Assembly: GCA_016871355.1 (NCBI GenBank)
Contig: VFZC01000014.1
Span: 1 to 61,528 of the forward strand
DNA: 61,528 nt
Direction of reading: 5' to 3'
Source of the DNA: Actinomycetota bacterium
Lineage (GTDB): Bacteria; Actinomycetota; Acidimicrobiia; Acidimicrobiales; Ilumatobacteraceae
Within the stretch, counting starts at the first letter, position 1; each line of letters opens with the position of its first letter. The notes under the pieces were generated by a model. That model made no database searches. It was not told the origin of the DNA and saw only the letters and a list, made by a program, of their open reading frames with translations. Of this stretch, positions 34,698 to 43,063 are shown one piece after another. The position numbers and the translations under genes were made by a program.

Positions 34698-34711
34698 CGA
34701 ACAGGTGTTCT
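34698..34711. promoter_or_regulatory. LexA/SOS box in the nuclease/metallo-hydrolase divergent promoter
   Basis: CGAACAGGTGTTCT matches the Gram-positive/actinobacterial SOS consensus CGAAC-N4-GTTCG at 13 of 14 informative positions. It starts 15 nt upstream of the nuclease ATG and overlaps a possible minus-strand TAGAAC -10 (34707-34712). Confidence 0.75.
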
Positions 34712-34737
34712 ATGTCAAGCACCATTACGCTCGCCCC

Positions 34738-35679
34738 GTGACGAACTACGAGGTCGGCGTGCACGAACTGGGCGATGGCTGTCTGGCCTACCTGCAGCCC
34801 GACGGCAGTTGGGGGTTGAGCAACGCCGGGCTGGTGGTGGGTGACGGTGCGTCGTTACTCGTCGACACCCTGTTCGACCTGCGGCTTACTCGGCAGATGC
34901 TCGATTCGCTCGCACCGTTCACGCGCACCTCGCCCATTCGCTCGTTGGTCAACACCCATGCCAATGGCGACCACTGCTACGGCAATCAACTGGTCGACGG
35001 AGCCGAGATCATTTCGTCGACGACGGCCGCCCACGAGATGACCGAGGTTCCGCCGGCGATGCTGGCCGCGCTCAATGCGGCACCGGGTGAAGTGGGTGAA
35101 CTGTTCCGGAGTTTCTTCGGCGCGTTCGAGTTCTCCGGTATCGACATGCGCTTCCCCGACCGCACCTTCGACGGGCGCCTCGAAATCGAAGTGGGTGGAC
35201 GGATCGTCGAACTCATCGAGGTCGGTCCGGCGCACACGCGCGGTGACGTGATCGCGTACGTGCCCGACGCGCGCACCGTGTACACCGGCGACATCTTGTT
35301 CATCGGCGGTACGCCGATCGTGTGGGCCGGCCCACTGTTCAATTGGGTCGCCGCCTGCGACTTGATGCTCGGCATGGACATCGACACGGTGGTGCCCGGA
35401 CACGGTCCGCTCACCGACAAGGGTGGCATCGTCGAAGTGCGCGACTACCTCGCCTTCGTCGACAGCGAAGCGTCTGCGCGCTGTGCGGCTGGCGTCGATG
35501 CGTTCGAAGCGGCCCGCGACATCGCCCGCGCGATGGACGTGCCGTACTCGTCGTGGGGCGAGTTCGGTCGAATCGCGGTGAACGTGGAAACCGTGTACCG
35601 ATCGGTCGACCCGACGCACTCGACACCCGATGTGGTCGAGCAGTTCAGGCGGATGGCTGCGATCGAGCGCGTGTTCTGA
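34738..35679 (+). CDS. Metallo-beta-lactamase-fold hydrolase
   Basis: 313 residues, GTG start. Zinc-binding HxHxDH-type motif in NTHANGDHCYGNQL, further metal ligands in GPAHTRGDVIAYVPD and TGDILFIGG, and GHGPL near the C-terminal part. Unusual in having THANGDH rather than THxHxDH, as in SoxH-like or alkyl-sulfatase-related subgroups. A TACGCT -10 box (34726-34731) is 6 nt before the GTG. Substrate unknown; could be a glyoxalase-like or lactone hydrolase. Confidence 0.88.
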   Translation: MTNYEVGVHELGDGCLAYLQPDGSWGLSNAGLVVGDGASLLVDTLFDLRLTRQMLDSLAPFTRTSPIRSLVNTHANGDHCYGNQLVDGAEIISSTTAAHEMTEVPPAMLAALNAAPGEVGELFRSFFGAFEFSGIDMRFPDRTFDGRLEIEVGGRIVELIEVGPAHTRGDVIAYVPDARTVYTGDILFIGGTPIVWAGPLFNWVAACDLMLGMDIDTVVPGHGPLTDKGGIVEVRDYLAFVDSEASARCAAGVDAFEAARDIARAMDVPYSSWGEFGRIAVNVETVYRSVDPTHSTPDVVEQFRRMAAIERVF

Positions 35680-36373
35680 TCGAACGCCGCACCGCGAGCA
35701 CCCAGCCCACCGCCACGCACACCGCGAAGATGATCCATTGGATCGCGTACGACAAGTGAGATCCCTCGCTGAGTTCGGGCAGCGGCACCGACTGCAGCGT
35801 CGGATCATCGGCGGGAGCGGAGGCCTGGGCGAGGAGTGCGACCGACAGGAGTTCGGGCTCGACCTGAGCGCCCAGACGATCGAGATCGAGCCGGAACATC
35901 TCGGCGAGTTCGCCGTCGGCCTCTCGGGCTTGGCCCGAACGTCGCTGTTCGCTGCCGCGCAGAATTCCGCCCACGGTGACGGTTCCCGATGGTGCGGGCG
36001 GGGGAGTCTGGTCGAGTGCAGCGAACCCGCGGTTGATCGCGATGGCGCGACCATCGTCGAGGAGCAATGGCGTGACCACGTTCAGGCCGGCGCGACCGCC
36101 TTGCGAACGATTGAGAATCAAGATCTGTTCGTCGGGGAGGTAGGTGCCGGTGGCCGTGGCCGCGCGCCAGGCCAACGCCGACGGATCGGCGTCGTCAAGT
36201 GTTCGGACGTCGACGGGCTCAAGCGTCGATCGACTCCGAACATCGGCGTTGAAGTCCTGTCGCTGGTGGAGACGGTCGAACTGCCAAGCCGACAAGAAGG
36301 CCATCCCGATGATCCCGGCCAGGCACAGCAGATGGAAACCGATCCAACGGGGGCGGAGCAGGAACCGGTACAC
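35645..36373 (-). CDS. SURF1 family cytochrome-oxidase assembly protein
   Basis: 242 residues from GTG 36373 (VYRFLLRPRWIGFH); the frame is open further upstream. Two membrane helices bracket an exposed domain: WIGFHLLCLAGIIGMAFLSAWQ at the N-terminus and LSYAIQWIIFAVCVAVGWVLAV at the C-terminus, the classical SURF1 plan. The DNA-conserved motifs are the WRAATATGTYLPDEQ region and INRGFAALD. It aids insertion of haem a into cytochrome c oxidase. Overlaps the preceding hydrolase gene tail to tail by 35 nt. Confidence 0.9.
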   Translation of the reverse strand: MYRFLLRPRWIGFHLLCLAGIIGMAFLSAWQFDRLHQRQDFNADVRSRSTLEPVDVRTLDDADPSALAWRAATATGTYLPDEQILILNRSQGGRAGLNVVTPLLLDDGRAIAINRGFAALDQTPPPAPSGTVTVGGILRGSEQRRSGQAREADGELAEMFRLDLDRLGAQVEPELLSVALLAQASAPADDPTLQSVPLPELSEGSHLSYAIQWIIFAVCVAVGWVLAVRRSIRTRARSQPSA

Positions 36374-36419
36374 GTCGAGAACTGTATGTGGCCTGATCCG
36401 TATGTGGCACTCTGATGAA

Positions 36420-36911
36420 ATGTCGCTTCCCGATTTCCACATCCCGCACGCGGAGAAGATCGAGTGGATGATCGAGACGAACGGTTGGGCCCTCGAGCCG
36501 GTGGGCGCCGATCTCGAAGCGCATTCGCCCCGGCCGGGCTATTCGTACACGATCGGCTTTCCCGAGAAGTTCGGCTTTCCCGAAGTGGTGATCTTCGGTC
36601 TCACGCCCGTCGCGACCAAGGGCATCCTCGATCTGGTGGCTCAGCAGTTGTCGGCCGGGGTCGAGATTCCGCTCGATGCACCGATCGTGGGTCTGCTCGA
36701 CAACGAACTGCGCTGCGTGTTCGCGTCGGTCGATCTCGACGAGTGGGCGTCGTACTTCGCGACGGGTATCGCCTGGCATCGGGGTGACGCTTTTCGCGTG
36801 GTTCAAATGCTGTGGCCCGATCGGCAGGGATGGTTGCCGTACGAAGACGGTTTCGACCATCGCGTTCGTTCGGCTCAGCCGATGATCGGTCGCGAACCGC
36901 TGGCACACTGA
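36420..36911 (+). CDS. DUF4262-like protein
   Basis: 163 residues. YSYTIGFPEKFGFPEVVIFGL and the AWHRGDAFRVVQMLWPDRQGWLP segment match the DUF4262 family, found singly in many actinobacteria. Soluble, no cysteines of note, function unknown. Its start is 47 nt from the SURF1 start in a divergent layout. Confidence 0.8.
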   Translation: MSLPDFHIPHAEKIEWMIETNGWALEPVGADLEAHSPRPGYSYTIGFPEKFGFPEVVIFGLTPVATKGILDLVAQQLSAGVEIPLDAPIVGLLDNELRCVFASVDLDEWASYFATGIAWHRGDAFRVVQMLWPDRQGWLPYEDGFDHRVRSAQPMIGREPLAH

Positions 36912-36915
36912 CGCT

Positions 36916-37296
36916 GTGGAACCTCTACTCATCTACGACGGCGACTGCGCGTTCTGCTCGAGCTCGGTCCGTTTCATCGAGCGGCGAGTGAAGCGACATC
37001 CGCGGCTCGAGCCGTGGCAGCGTCTCGACCTCGACGCGTTGGGTCTCACGGTCGAACAGTGCCAGGCCGCGGTGCAGTGGGTGGGGGCCGACGGCCTGAC
37101 GGCATCGGGTCACGAGGCGGTCGGTCGCCTCCTGGTGCACGCCGGTGGCGCCTGGGGCCTGGTGGGTCGAACGATTCTCGCCCCGGGGGTTCGCTCCGTG
37201 GCCAAGGTGACGTATTCGTGGGTCGCCCGCAACCGCCATCGGCTGCCCGGTGGGACGCCCGAGTGCAGTCTTCCGTCAGCCGACAGGCAGAATTAG
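36916..37296 (+). CDS. DCC-family thiol-disulfide oxidoreductase (DUF393)
   Basis: 126 residues, GTG start 4 nt after the DUF4262 stop. The diagnostic DGDCAFCSSSVRFI near the N-terminus gives the DxxCxxC thioredoxin-like site, and the rest fits the family (WVGADGLTASGHEAVGRLL). The redox partner is unknown. Probably cotranscribed with the DUF4262 gene, or has its own promoter (CACACT 36904-36909, 6 nt upstream). Confidence 0.88.
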   Translation: MEPLLIYDGDCAFCSSSVRFIERRVKRHPRLEPWQRLDLDALGLTVEQCQAAVQWVGADGLTASGHEAVGRLLVHAGGAWGLVGRTILAPGVRSVAKVTYSWVARNRHRLPGGTPECSLPSADRQN

Positions 37297-37299
37297 CCC

Positions 37300-38946
37300 G
37301 TGAGCGCACCGAGCCCGAATCCCCGCCTGGAATGGCAGAAGGCCTTCGGGGAGTCGCGTCTGCGCGACGCTCCGTTCCAGACCATGTCGGGCATTCCGCT
37401 CGAACCGGTGTACGGCCCCGACGACGGCGAGTTCCCTGGTGCGTATCCGTACACCCGCGGACCGTACGCGTCGATGTATCGCTCGAAATTGTGGACCATG
37501 CGCATGTTCGCCGGGTTCGGAACCGCGATCGACACCAACTTGCGTTTCAAGGAGATCATTCGCGCGGGTGGTGACGGATTGTCGACGGCGTTCGACATGC
37601 CCACCCTTCTCGGTCTCGACTCCGACGACCCGATGGCTCTCGGTGAGGTCGGACGCTGCGGCGTGGCCATCGACACGCTCGCCGACATGCGCGACTTGTT
37701 CTCGGGTATCGACCTCGGCAACATCACCACGTCGATGACGATCAACTCGCCGGCCGCCGTGCTACTCGCGATGTTCGTGGCCCAGGCCGAGTCGGCGGGT
37801 GTTCCGCGCGCCAAGTTGGGCGGCACCCTTCAGAACGACATCTTGAAGGAGTTCCAGGCGCAGAAGGAGTTCGTCTTTCCCCCGCGCCAGTCGATGCGTC
37901 TCGTGCGCGACACCGTGGCGTTCACCGCGGCCGAGATGCCGCGTTGGCACTCCATTTCGATCTCCGGCTATCACATTCGCGAAGCCGGTTCGACGGCGGC
38001 CGAAGAACTGGCGTTCACACTCGGCAATGGCTTCGCCTACGTCGAGTTGGCGCGCCAGGCCGGATTGCCGGTCGACGCGTTCGCGCCGCGACTGTCGTTC
38101 TTCTTCAACGCCCACATCGACTTCTTCGAAGAGATCGCCAAGTACCGCGCGGCTCGTCGGATCTGGGCCCGCTGGATGAGGGAGCGCTACGGCGCCACCA
38201 GCGAACGCTCGATGCAGTTGCGTTTCCACACGCAGACCGCCGGCGTGTCTCTCACCGCGCAGCAGCCCGAGGTCAACCTCATCCGAACCGCGATCGAAGC
38301 CCTGGCCGGAGTTCTGGGCGGCACGCAGTCGCTGCACACCAACTCGATGGACGAAGCCCTGGCTCTGCCCACCGAGAAGGCCGCCCGCCTCGCTCTGCGC
38401 ACACAACAGGTCATCGCCTACGAAACCAATGTGGCGCACGTGGCCGATCCGTTGGGCGGTTCACACTTCGTCGAAACCCTCACCGACGAGATGGAAGCGC
38501 GGGCCGAAGAGATCTTCGCGCGCATCGACGAGATGGGACGCGGTTCGATGCTCGAGGGTTGCATCACCGGTATCGAAGAGAACTGGTTCCAGGGCCGTAT
38601 CGCCGATTCGGCCTACGAACTCGAGCGCGCCTTCAACCGCGGCGAGCGCATCATCGTGGGTGTCAACCGTTTCCTCGAAGGCAACGAAGAGGATTCGCTC
38701 GACATCTTGAAGATCACCAACGAGGACGAGGCCAAGCAGCGCCAGCGCCTCGGTCAGGTGAAGCACGAACGCAACGAGCCCGCCGTGCTCGACGCGCTCG
38801 ATCGACTGGCCAAGGACGCCGTCGATCCGGAAGTGAACTTGATGCCGGCTCTCATCGATGCGTCCAACGTGTTCGCGACCGTCGGCGAGATGATGACCAC
38901 CATGGCCGGAGTCTTCGGCCGCCACGTCGAAGTGCCCACCATCTGA
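37300..38946 (+). CDS. Methylmalonyl-CoA mutase-type large (substrate-binding) subunit
   Basis: 548 residues, lacking the C-terminal B12 domain, which is encoded by the next gene. TIM-barrel marks: YPYTRGPYASMYRSKLWTMR, TAFDMPTLLGLDSDDP, GGTLQNDILKEFQAQKEF and SISISGYHIREAGSTA. Tyr60 and Arg200 (in SMRLV) align, from memory, with Tyr89 and Arg207 that bind the carboxylate in methylmalonyl-CoA mutase, while isobutyryl-CoA mutases carry Phe and Gln there; His225 matches the conserved catalytic His. The substrate is therefore most likely methylmalonyl-CoA. CAGAAT (37288-37293) is a -10 box 6 nt before the GTG. Stop overlaps the small subunit start. Confidence 0.9.
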   Translation: MSAPSPNPRLEWQKAFGESRLRDAPFQTMSGIPLEPVYGPDDGEFPGAYPYTRGPYASMYRSKLWTMRMFAGFGTAIDTNLRFKEIIRAGGDGLSTAFDMPTLLGLDSDDPMALGEVGRCGVAIDTLADMRDLFSGIDLGNITTSMTINSPAAVLLAMFVAQAESAGVPRAKLGGTLQNDILKEFQAQKEFVFPPRQSMRLVRDTVAFTAAEMPRWHSISISGYHIREAGSTAAEELAFTLGNGFAYVELARQAGLPVDAFAPRLSFFFNAHIDFFEEIAKYRAARRIWARWMRERYGATSERSMQLRFHTQTAGVSLTAQQPEVNLIRTAIEALAGVLGGTQSLHTNSMDEALALPTEKAARLALRTQQVIAYETNVAHVADPLGGSHFVETLTDEMEARAEEIFARIDEMGRGSMLEGCITGIEENWFQGRIADSAYELERAFNRGERIIVGVNRFLEGNEEDSLDILKITNEDEAKQRQRLGQVKHERNEPAVLDALDRLAKDAVDPEVNLMPALIDASNVFATVGEMMTTMAGVFGRHVEVPTI

Positions 38947-39356
38947 TGGCTGCCATCCGTGTTCTCGTCGCCAAGGTCGGTCTCGACGGTCACGATCGAG
39001 GAGTGAAGGTGGTGGCGCGACTCCTGCGCGACGCCGGACTCGAAGTGATCTACACCGGCTTGTTCCAGACACCTGAGACCGTGGCGGCCGCGGCGGTCGA
39101 CGAAGACGTCGACGTGATCGGCCTCTCCATGTTGTCGGGCGCCCACATGACACTCGCTCCGCTCGTGGTGCAAGCCGTACGCGCTCGCAACTCCGACATT
39201 CCGGTCGTGGTGGGCGGGATCATTCCCAACCAGGACGTAACCGAACTTCTCGAAGCGGGTGTCGCGGCCTGTCTCGGACCGGGTGCGCCGGCCGAAGAAG
39301 TGGTTCAGACCGTGATCACTGCAGCCCGTGGAGAGCGCCGCCGTCAAGCGGTATAG
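38946..39356 (+). CDS. Cobalamin-binding small subunit of acyl-CoA mutase
   Basis: 136 residues. Rossmann-like B12 domain with the base-off signature KVGLDGHDRGVKVV (DxHxxG, residues 14-19), VIGLSMLSGAHM (SxL) and VVVGGIIPNQDV (GG). It binds adenosylcobalamin for the split mutase. The ATG overlaps the large-subunit stop as TGATG, so the two are translationally coupled in near 1:1 ratio. The 3' end overlaps the opposing SDR gene by 41 nt. Confidence 0.95.
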   Translation: MAAIRVLVAKVGLDGHDRGVKVVARLLRDAGLEVIYTGLFQTPETVAAAAVDEDVDVIGLSMLSGAHMTLAPLVVQAVRARNSDIPVVVGGIIPNQDVTELLEAGVAACLGPGAPAEEVVQTVITAARGERRRQAV

Positions 39357-40065
39357 CCACGCCCGTCACGAACTTGGCGTGCTCCGAACACACGAATGCG
39401 GCCACGTGACCGAAGTCGTCGGGGTCGCCGAGCTTGCCGGCCGGAACCGTCTTGGCCACGGCGTCGAGGTCACCGTAGAGCGACGACACTCGATCGGTTG
39501 CGTGCAATCCGGGTTGTAACGAGTTGACCGTGATGCCATCGCCGGCCACTTCGCGCGCCAAGGTCTTCAGGAAACCGGTGAGGCCGGCGCGAGCGGTGTT
39601 CGACAGGATGAGTCGATCGATGGGTTCGCGCACCGACGATGACGTGATGGCGAGAATGCGTCCCCACTTCTGCTTCTGCATGGCGGGTACGACTGCTTTG
39701 CACATCGCGACCGTCGACACCAGGTTGAGCCGCAAGGCGGCGTCGTACGACTCGACGGGCGTGGATGCGAAGTTGCCCGGGGGAGGGCCACCGGCGTTGG
39801 CGATCAGGATGTCGACGCCACCGACGAGTTCGTTGGTGCGAGCGACGACTGCGTCGACTTGGGCGAGGTCGGACACATCGGCCACCACGGCGTGAACCGT
39901 TGTTCCCGCCGGAAACGTGGCGAGCGCACGGTCGAGTTTCTCCTGTGAGCGCGCAGCGATGACGACGTGCACACCGTCGGCGGCCAGAGCACGCGCGGTC
40001 GACAGGCCGAGACCACTCGATGCGCCGGTGACGAGGGCGCGCCGGCCCGCGATTCCGAGGTCCAT
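39316..40065 (-). CDS. SDR family oxidoreductase
   Basis: 249 residues, classical short-chain dehydrogenase: ALVTGASSGLGLSTARAL (TGxxxGxG), LIANAGGPPPGNF, ILAITSSSVREPID (Ser), and a catalytic Tyr-equivalent region LSNTARAGLTGFLKTLARE. Here the usual YxxxK appears as NTARAGL, so the catalytic Tyr/Lys pair is not obvious; this resembles the YgfF/3-oxoacyl-reductase-like 'SDR with NxxA' subgroup. Ends with EHAKFVTGVAIPLDGG. Last gene of a probable leftward operon. Substrate unknown. Confidence 0.85.
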   Translation of the reverse strand: MDLGIAGRRALVTGASSGLGLSTARALAADGVHVVIAARSQEKLDRALATFPAGTTVHAVVADVSDLAQVDAVVARTNELVGGVDILIANAGGPPPGNFASTPVESYDAALRLNLVSTVAMCKAVVPAMQKQKWGRILAITSSSVREPIDRLILSNTARAGLTGFLKTLAREVAGDGITVNSLQPGLHATDRVSSLYGDLDAVAKTVPAGKLGDPDDFGHVAAFVCSEHAKFVTGVAIPLDGGALHGLQ

Positions 40066-40072
40066 GCTGCGG

Positions 40073-40369
40073 TCAGTCGATCTCGTACTGGATGGCGGCC
40101 CGCTCGGAGATGTAATCGGCGGTGTGGGCGGCGATGAACGCCTTGTGATCGGGGTGATCGCGGTACACGAGATAGTCGTCGAGATTGGTGAAGTCGGCGA
40201 CGACGCCGAAGTCGAAGGTGCCCGGGTTCACGCCCAGGTTCGAGCCGAATCGATAGTTCTTGATCTGGGGGATCTTGGCCGGCAGTTCGGACAGACCGCG
40301 CTTGGTGGCTTCGACGTGATCGGCGCCGACACCATCCTTCCAACGGAACAGAACGATGTGGCGAATCAT
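40073..40369 (-). CDS. Dabb-family (stress-responsive alpha/beta-barrel) protein
   Basis: 98 residues. MIRHIVLFRWKDG, the central YRFGSNLGVNPGTFDFGVVADF and YLVYRDHPDHKAFIA match the dimeric Dabb ferredoxin-like barrel. Members include stress-induced proteins and polyketide or olivetolic-acid cyclases; function here is unknown. 7 nt gaps on both sides link it to the lipoprotein upstream and the SDR downstream. Confidence 0.88.
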   Translation of the reverse strand: MIRHIVLFRWKDGVGADHVEATKRGLSELPAKIPQIKNYRFGSNLGVNPGTFDFGVVADFTNLDDYLVYRDHPDHKAFIAAHTADYISERAAIQYEID

Positions 40370-40376
40370 GTGAACC

Positions 40377-41555
40377 TCAGATGTCGATGGACCAGATGGC
40401 CGGCGCGCCGGCTTCATCAGAGTAGACGACCACCAACGTGCGTCCTCCGTCCGTGCCCTGACCACTCCATGTGGAGACTGCGGCGAGCAGACAGTCGTAG
40501 TCGCCGGCGTCGTAGTCGTGGAGTCCGATGTCGATCGGTCCGGGGGTGAAGGCGAACGGCAACGCGGTGGTTCCGCCGATGAGGAGACCTTCTTGAGTGG
40601 AGTCGGACGTCGTGAGGCAAGCGCCAGCGCCGGGCACGGCAGCGTTCATCGAGGCTCCGGTGAAGTTGGCGACGGTCACCACGTGCTGACCCGGGGTCGC
40701 ATCCTTGATGGCGTTGCTCCACGTGTCGTCCTCGGAGTCGAACCAGAACGTGGTGGACGTCGGTCCGCCCTCCACGTCGGCGAAGGACGAGAGGTCGGGA
40801 TGAAGAAGGATGAGACGACGTGGACCGTAGGTGTCGCCGTCGCTCACCAATTCACTAGCGAGGTTCGTCTCGCTGTACGAATCGATGGTCGCTGTTCCGG
40901 CCGGGACGACGACGACGTAACCCGGCATGGGTGGGTTGACGCTCACCGACTCGCCGAAAGCGAGACCTTTGACGATTTCGTATTCGTTCACGAACCCATT
41001 GGTCGTGGTCGCGTAGACGTCGACAGGACCGTTGCTCGCATCGAGGTTCACCACTTCGACCGCCACCGGGCCGGGTTCGAAGTCGCCGGCACCACCGTCG
41101 ATGTTGGTGGGGGCGGTGGCGGTCACTGCATCGAGGTCGAGTCCGCACTCGGTGAGGATGTATTGGTTCATGCGCTCGGCTGGTTCGGCGATGGAGAAGC
41201 CGATGGCGAGCATCTGGCCCATCATCGCCTCGGGGTCGGACGGATCACTTTCCGAGATGAACTTCACGATCTGGCCGTAGGCCTCGACCACGTCCTCGAC
41301 ATCGGTCTTGATTTCCTTCGGCGCCGACTTCTCGAGATCGGACAACGCCGATTCGATGGGTGCGAGTTGCGATTGGAGATCGTCGGGTTGGGTCGCTTCG
41401 TTGATGACCGAGTTGAGCGCGGCGAATTGATTGGCGGCCGAGCAGAAATCACCCGAACCGCTGCCGCTCTCGGAGAATCCGCTGTCACCGTCGCCACCGC
41501 CTCCGCACGCGACGAGGAGAATTGACGACAGGACGAGTGGAATCAGGCGACGCAT
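40377..41555 (-). CDS. Secreted lipoprotein of unknown function
   Basis: 392 residues. Signal peptide MRRLIPLVLSSILLVACGGG with the lipobox LVAC; then a Gly/Ser-rich linker. N-terminal half is helical (about residues 35-140, SAANQFAALNSVINEATQPD onward), C-terminal half is beta-rich (PVDVYATTTNGF, YGPRRLILLHPDL) and resembles a DUF4397-like surface domain. TACTGT (41563-41568, minus) is a -10 box 7 nt before the ATG. The product should be anchored outside the membrane. Confidence 0.8.
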   Translation of the reverse strand: MRRLIPLVLSSILLVACGGGGDGDSGFSESGSGSGDFCSAANQFAALNSVINEATQPDDLQSQLAPIESALSDLEKSAPKEIKTDVEDVVEAYGQIVKFISESDPSDPEAMMGQMLAIGFSIAEPAERMNQYILTECGLDLDAVTATAPTNIDGGAGDFEPGPVAVEVVNLDASNGPVDVYATTTNGFVNEYEIVKGLAFGESVSVNPPMPGYVVVVPAGTATIDSYSETNLASELVSDGDTYGPRRLILLHPDLSSFADVEGGPTSTTFWFDSEDDTWSNAIKDATPGQHVVTVANFTGASMNAAVPGAGACLTTSDSTQEGLLIGGTTALPFAFTPGPIDIGLHDYDAGDYDCLLAAVSTWSGQGTDGGRTLVVVYSDEAGAPAIWSIDI

Positions 41556-41590
41556 GGAGCCGACAGTACTGCGACGGCCGGCTCGGTGAA

Positions 41591-42526
41591 TCAGATCGAG
41601 TTCAAGATCGTGTGAAGACGAGAGTCGGCGCCGGGACGCGCACCGATGTGTTCGATCACCCAGGCCGAGACGCGGGTGGCGTGGTGAGCGGCATCGATCG
41701 ACGAACCGTGCTTCAGGTAATGAGCCAAAAACGCTCCGGCGAAGGAGTCGCCCGCTCCGGTGGCGTCGACGAGGCGATTGGTGGCGGGTGGAACTCGGAC
41801 TGCGTCGGTGCCGTCGTAAACGAGGGCGCCGTCGGCATCCAGTTTGAGCACGACCAGCGCATCGGGGAACAATTTCGTGAGGCCGTCGGCGATCTCGTCG
41901 GGATCGTCGGCGCCGGTGAGCACCTGGCCCTCTTCCTTGTTGGGCAACACGATGTCGATGTCGAGGTCGCTGCAGGTGTCGAGGAAGTTCGACACACCCA
42001 TTTCTTGAATCATTTGGAACGAGCCCGGGTCGAACGAAATGGTCGCGCCGTTCTCGTGCGCCCAACGCGCCGCCTTGCGAGCGGCCGAGCGCGGTGGGTT
42101 GGTGAAGAACGACCAGGCGGTGAGATGGAGGTGTCGACACGAGCCGATCACGTCGAGCGGCAATTCGGACGGCATCAAATAGAAGTCGGCACCGTGTCCC
42201 GACACCATCGATCGTTGGCCGGTGTGATCGACGAACACGGCGACCGATCCGGTGGAGTGGGCTTCGGTTTCGACGAAGTGCGCCTCGACCTTCTCGCGCT
42301 GTAGGTCTTCGACCGCGAGCTGACCGAAACGATCACGACCGATCTTGCCGACGAACGACGTGGGGAGGTGGTTACGGCTGGCCCATACGGCGACGTTGGC
42401 GGCGCTGCCCCCGGGCGTGAGCATGACTTCACCGAACGTGTCACCGCCACGAAGTAGTTCGTTGTTCGTGCGGATCAACACGTCCCACGCGAAGTCGCCG
42501 AGAACGCACAGGTCGGTCACACGCAT
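41591..42526 (-). CDS. PfkB-family carbohydrate kinase
   Basis: 311 residues. Ribokinase fold: N-terminal LCVLGDFAWDVLIR, the di-glycine motif LTPGGSAANVAVWASR, GKIGRDRFGQL, and the catalytic anion-hole DATGAGDSFAGAFLAHYL near the C-terminus. It phosphorylates a sugar or nucleoside; which one is unclear. ATG 42526 is annotated, but a TACCGT -10 box (42528-42533, minus) lies 1 nt before it and 7 nt before an in-frame GTG at 42520, so the leaderless start may be the GTG, giving VTDLCVLG. Only 18 nt separate it from the divergent transporter gene. Confidence 0.92.
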   Translation of the reverse strand: MRVTDLCVLGDFAWDVLIRTNNELLRGGDTFGEVMLTPGGSAANVAVWASRNHLPTSFVGKIGRDRFGQLAVEDLQREKVEAHFVETEAHSTGSVAVFVDHTGQRSMVSGHGADFYLMPSELPLDVIGSCRHLHLTAWSFFTNPPRSAARKAARWAHENGATISFDPGSFQMIQEMGVSNFLDTCSDLDIDIVLPNKEEGQVLTGADDPDEIADGLTKLFPDALVVLKLDADGALVYDGTDAVRVPPATNRLVDATGAGDSFAGAFLAHYLKHGSSIDAAHHATRVSAWVIEHIGARPGADSRLHTILNSI

Positions 42527-42544
42527 CACGGTATCGGCGGTCGA

Positions 42545-43063
42545 ATGAGACCGATGTCGTCGGGTCGCAGTTCGTTGGTCGTCCCGGCCGTGGCCTCGGT
42601 GTGGATCATCTGGGGTTCCACGTACTTGGGCATCGAGATCGGGCTCGAGACGCTGCCACCGTTCTTCATGCAGGGTTCGCGGTTCGTGCTGGCCTCGGTG
42701 CTCGTGCTGGCCTGGTTGAAGTGGCGTGGCACGCCGTGGCCGACCTGGCGACAAACCCGCAACGCGTCGGTCATCGGCGACATGTTGCTCATCGGTGGTC
42801 TGGGGCTCGTGGCGCTGGCCGTTCTCTACCTGGTGACGTTCGGCTCGATCATCGCCTTCACCGCCTTCACGTATCTGATCGCCACCGTTCGACCTCCGTT
42901 GGCCATGAGTCACGCGTACGTGAATCCACTGATTGCGGTGGTGCTCGGCGTGTTGTTCGCCGACGAATCGGTGTCGAGCAACATGGCCGTGGCGCTCCCG
43001 GTGATCTTGGTTGGGGTCGCGATCGTCACCAACGCGTCCCGGTTGGTACAGTCGGACACGTGA
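42545..43063 (+). pseudogene. EamA/DMT-family transporter with a large internal deletion
   Basis: 172 residues where about 290-300 are expected. The first part (WGSTYLGIEIGLETLPPFF, GSRFVLASVLVLAWLKW) matches the N-terminus of YedA-type drug/metabolite transporters. After IGGLGLVALA (codon end near 42820) it jumps in frame to VLYLVTFGSIIAFTAFTYL and SHAYVNPLIAVVLGVLFADES, which belong near the end of the second EamA repeat. So about 120 residues are missing and the product would have about five instead of ten helices. Reading frame and codon use remain intact. It could be decaying, or a minimal half-size transporter. Its stop overlaps the GTG of the selenoprotein gene (GTGA). Confidence 0.75.

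Noticed and set aside
37200-37299. Cobalamin riboswitch upstream of the mutase
   Set aside because: The space is filled by the DCC gene and a leaderless promoter; no room for a riboswitch.
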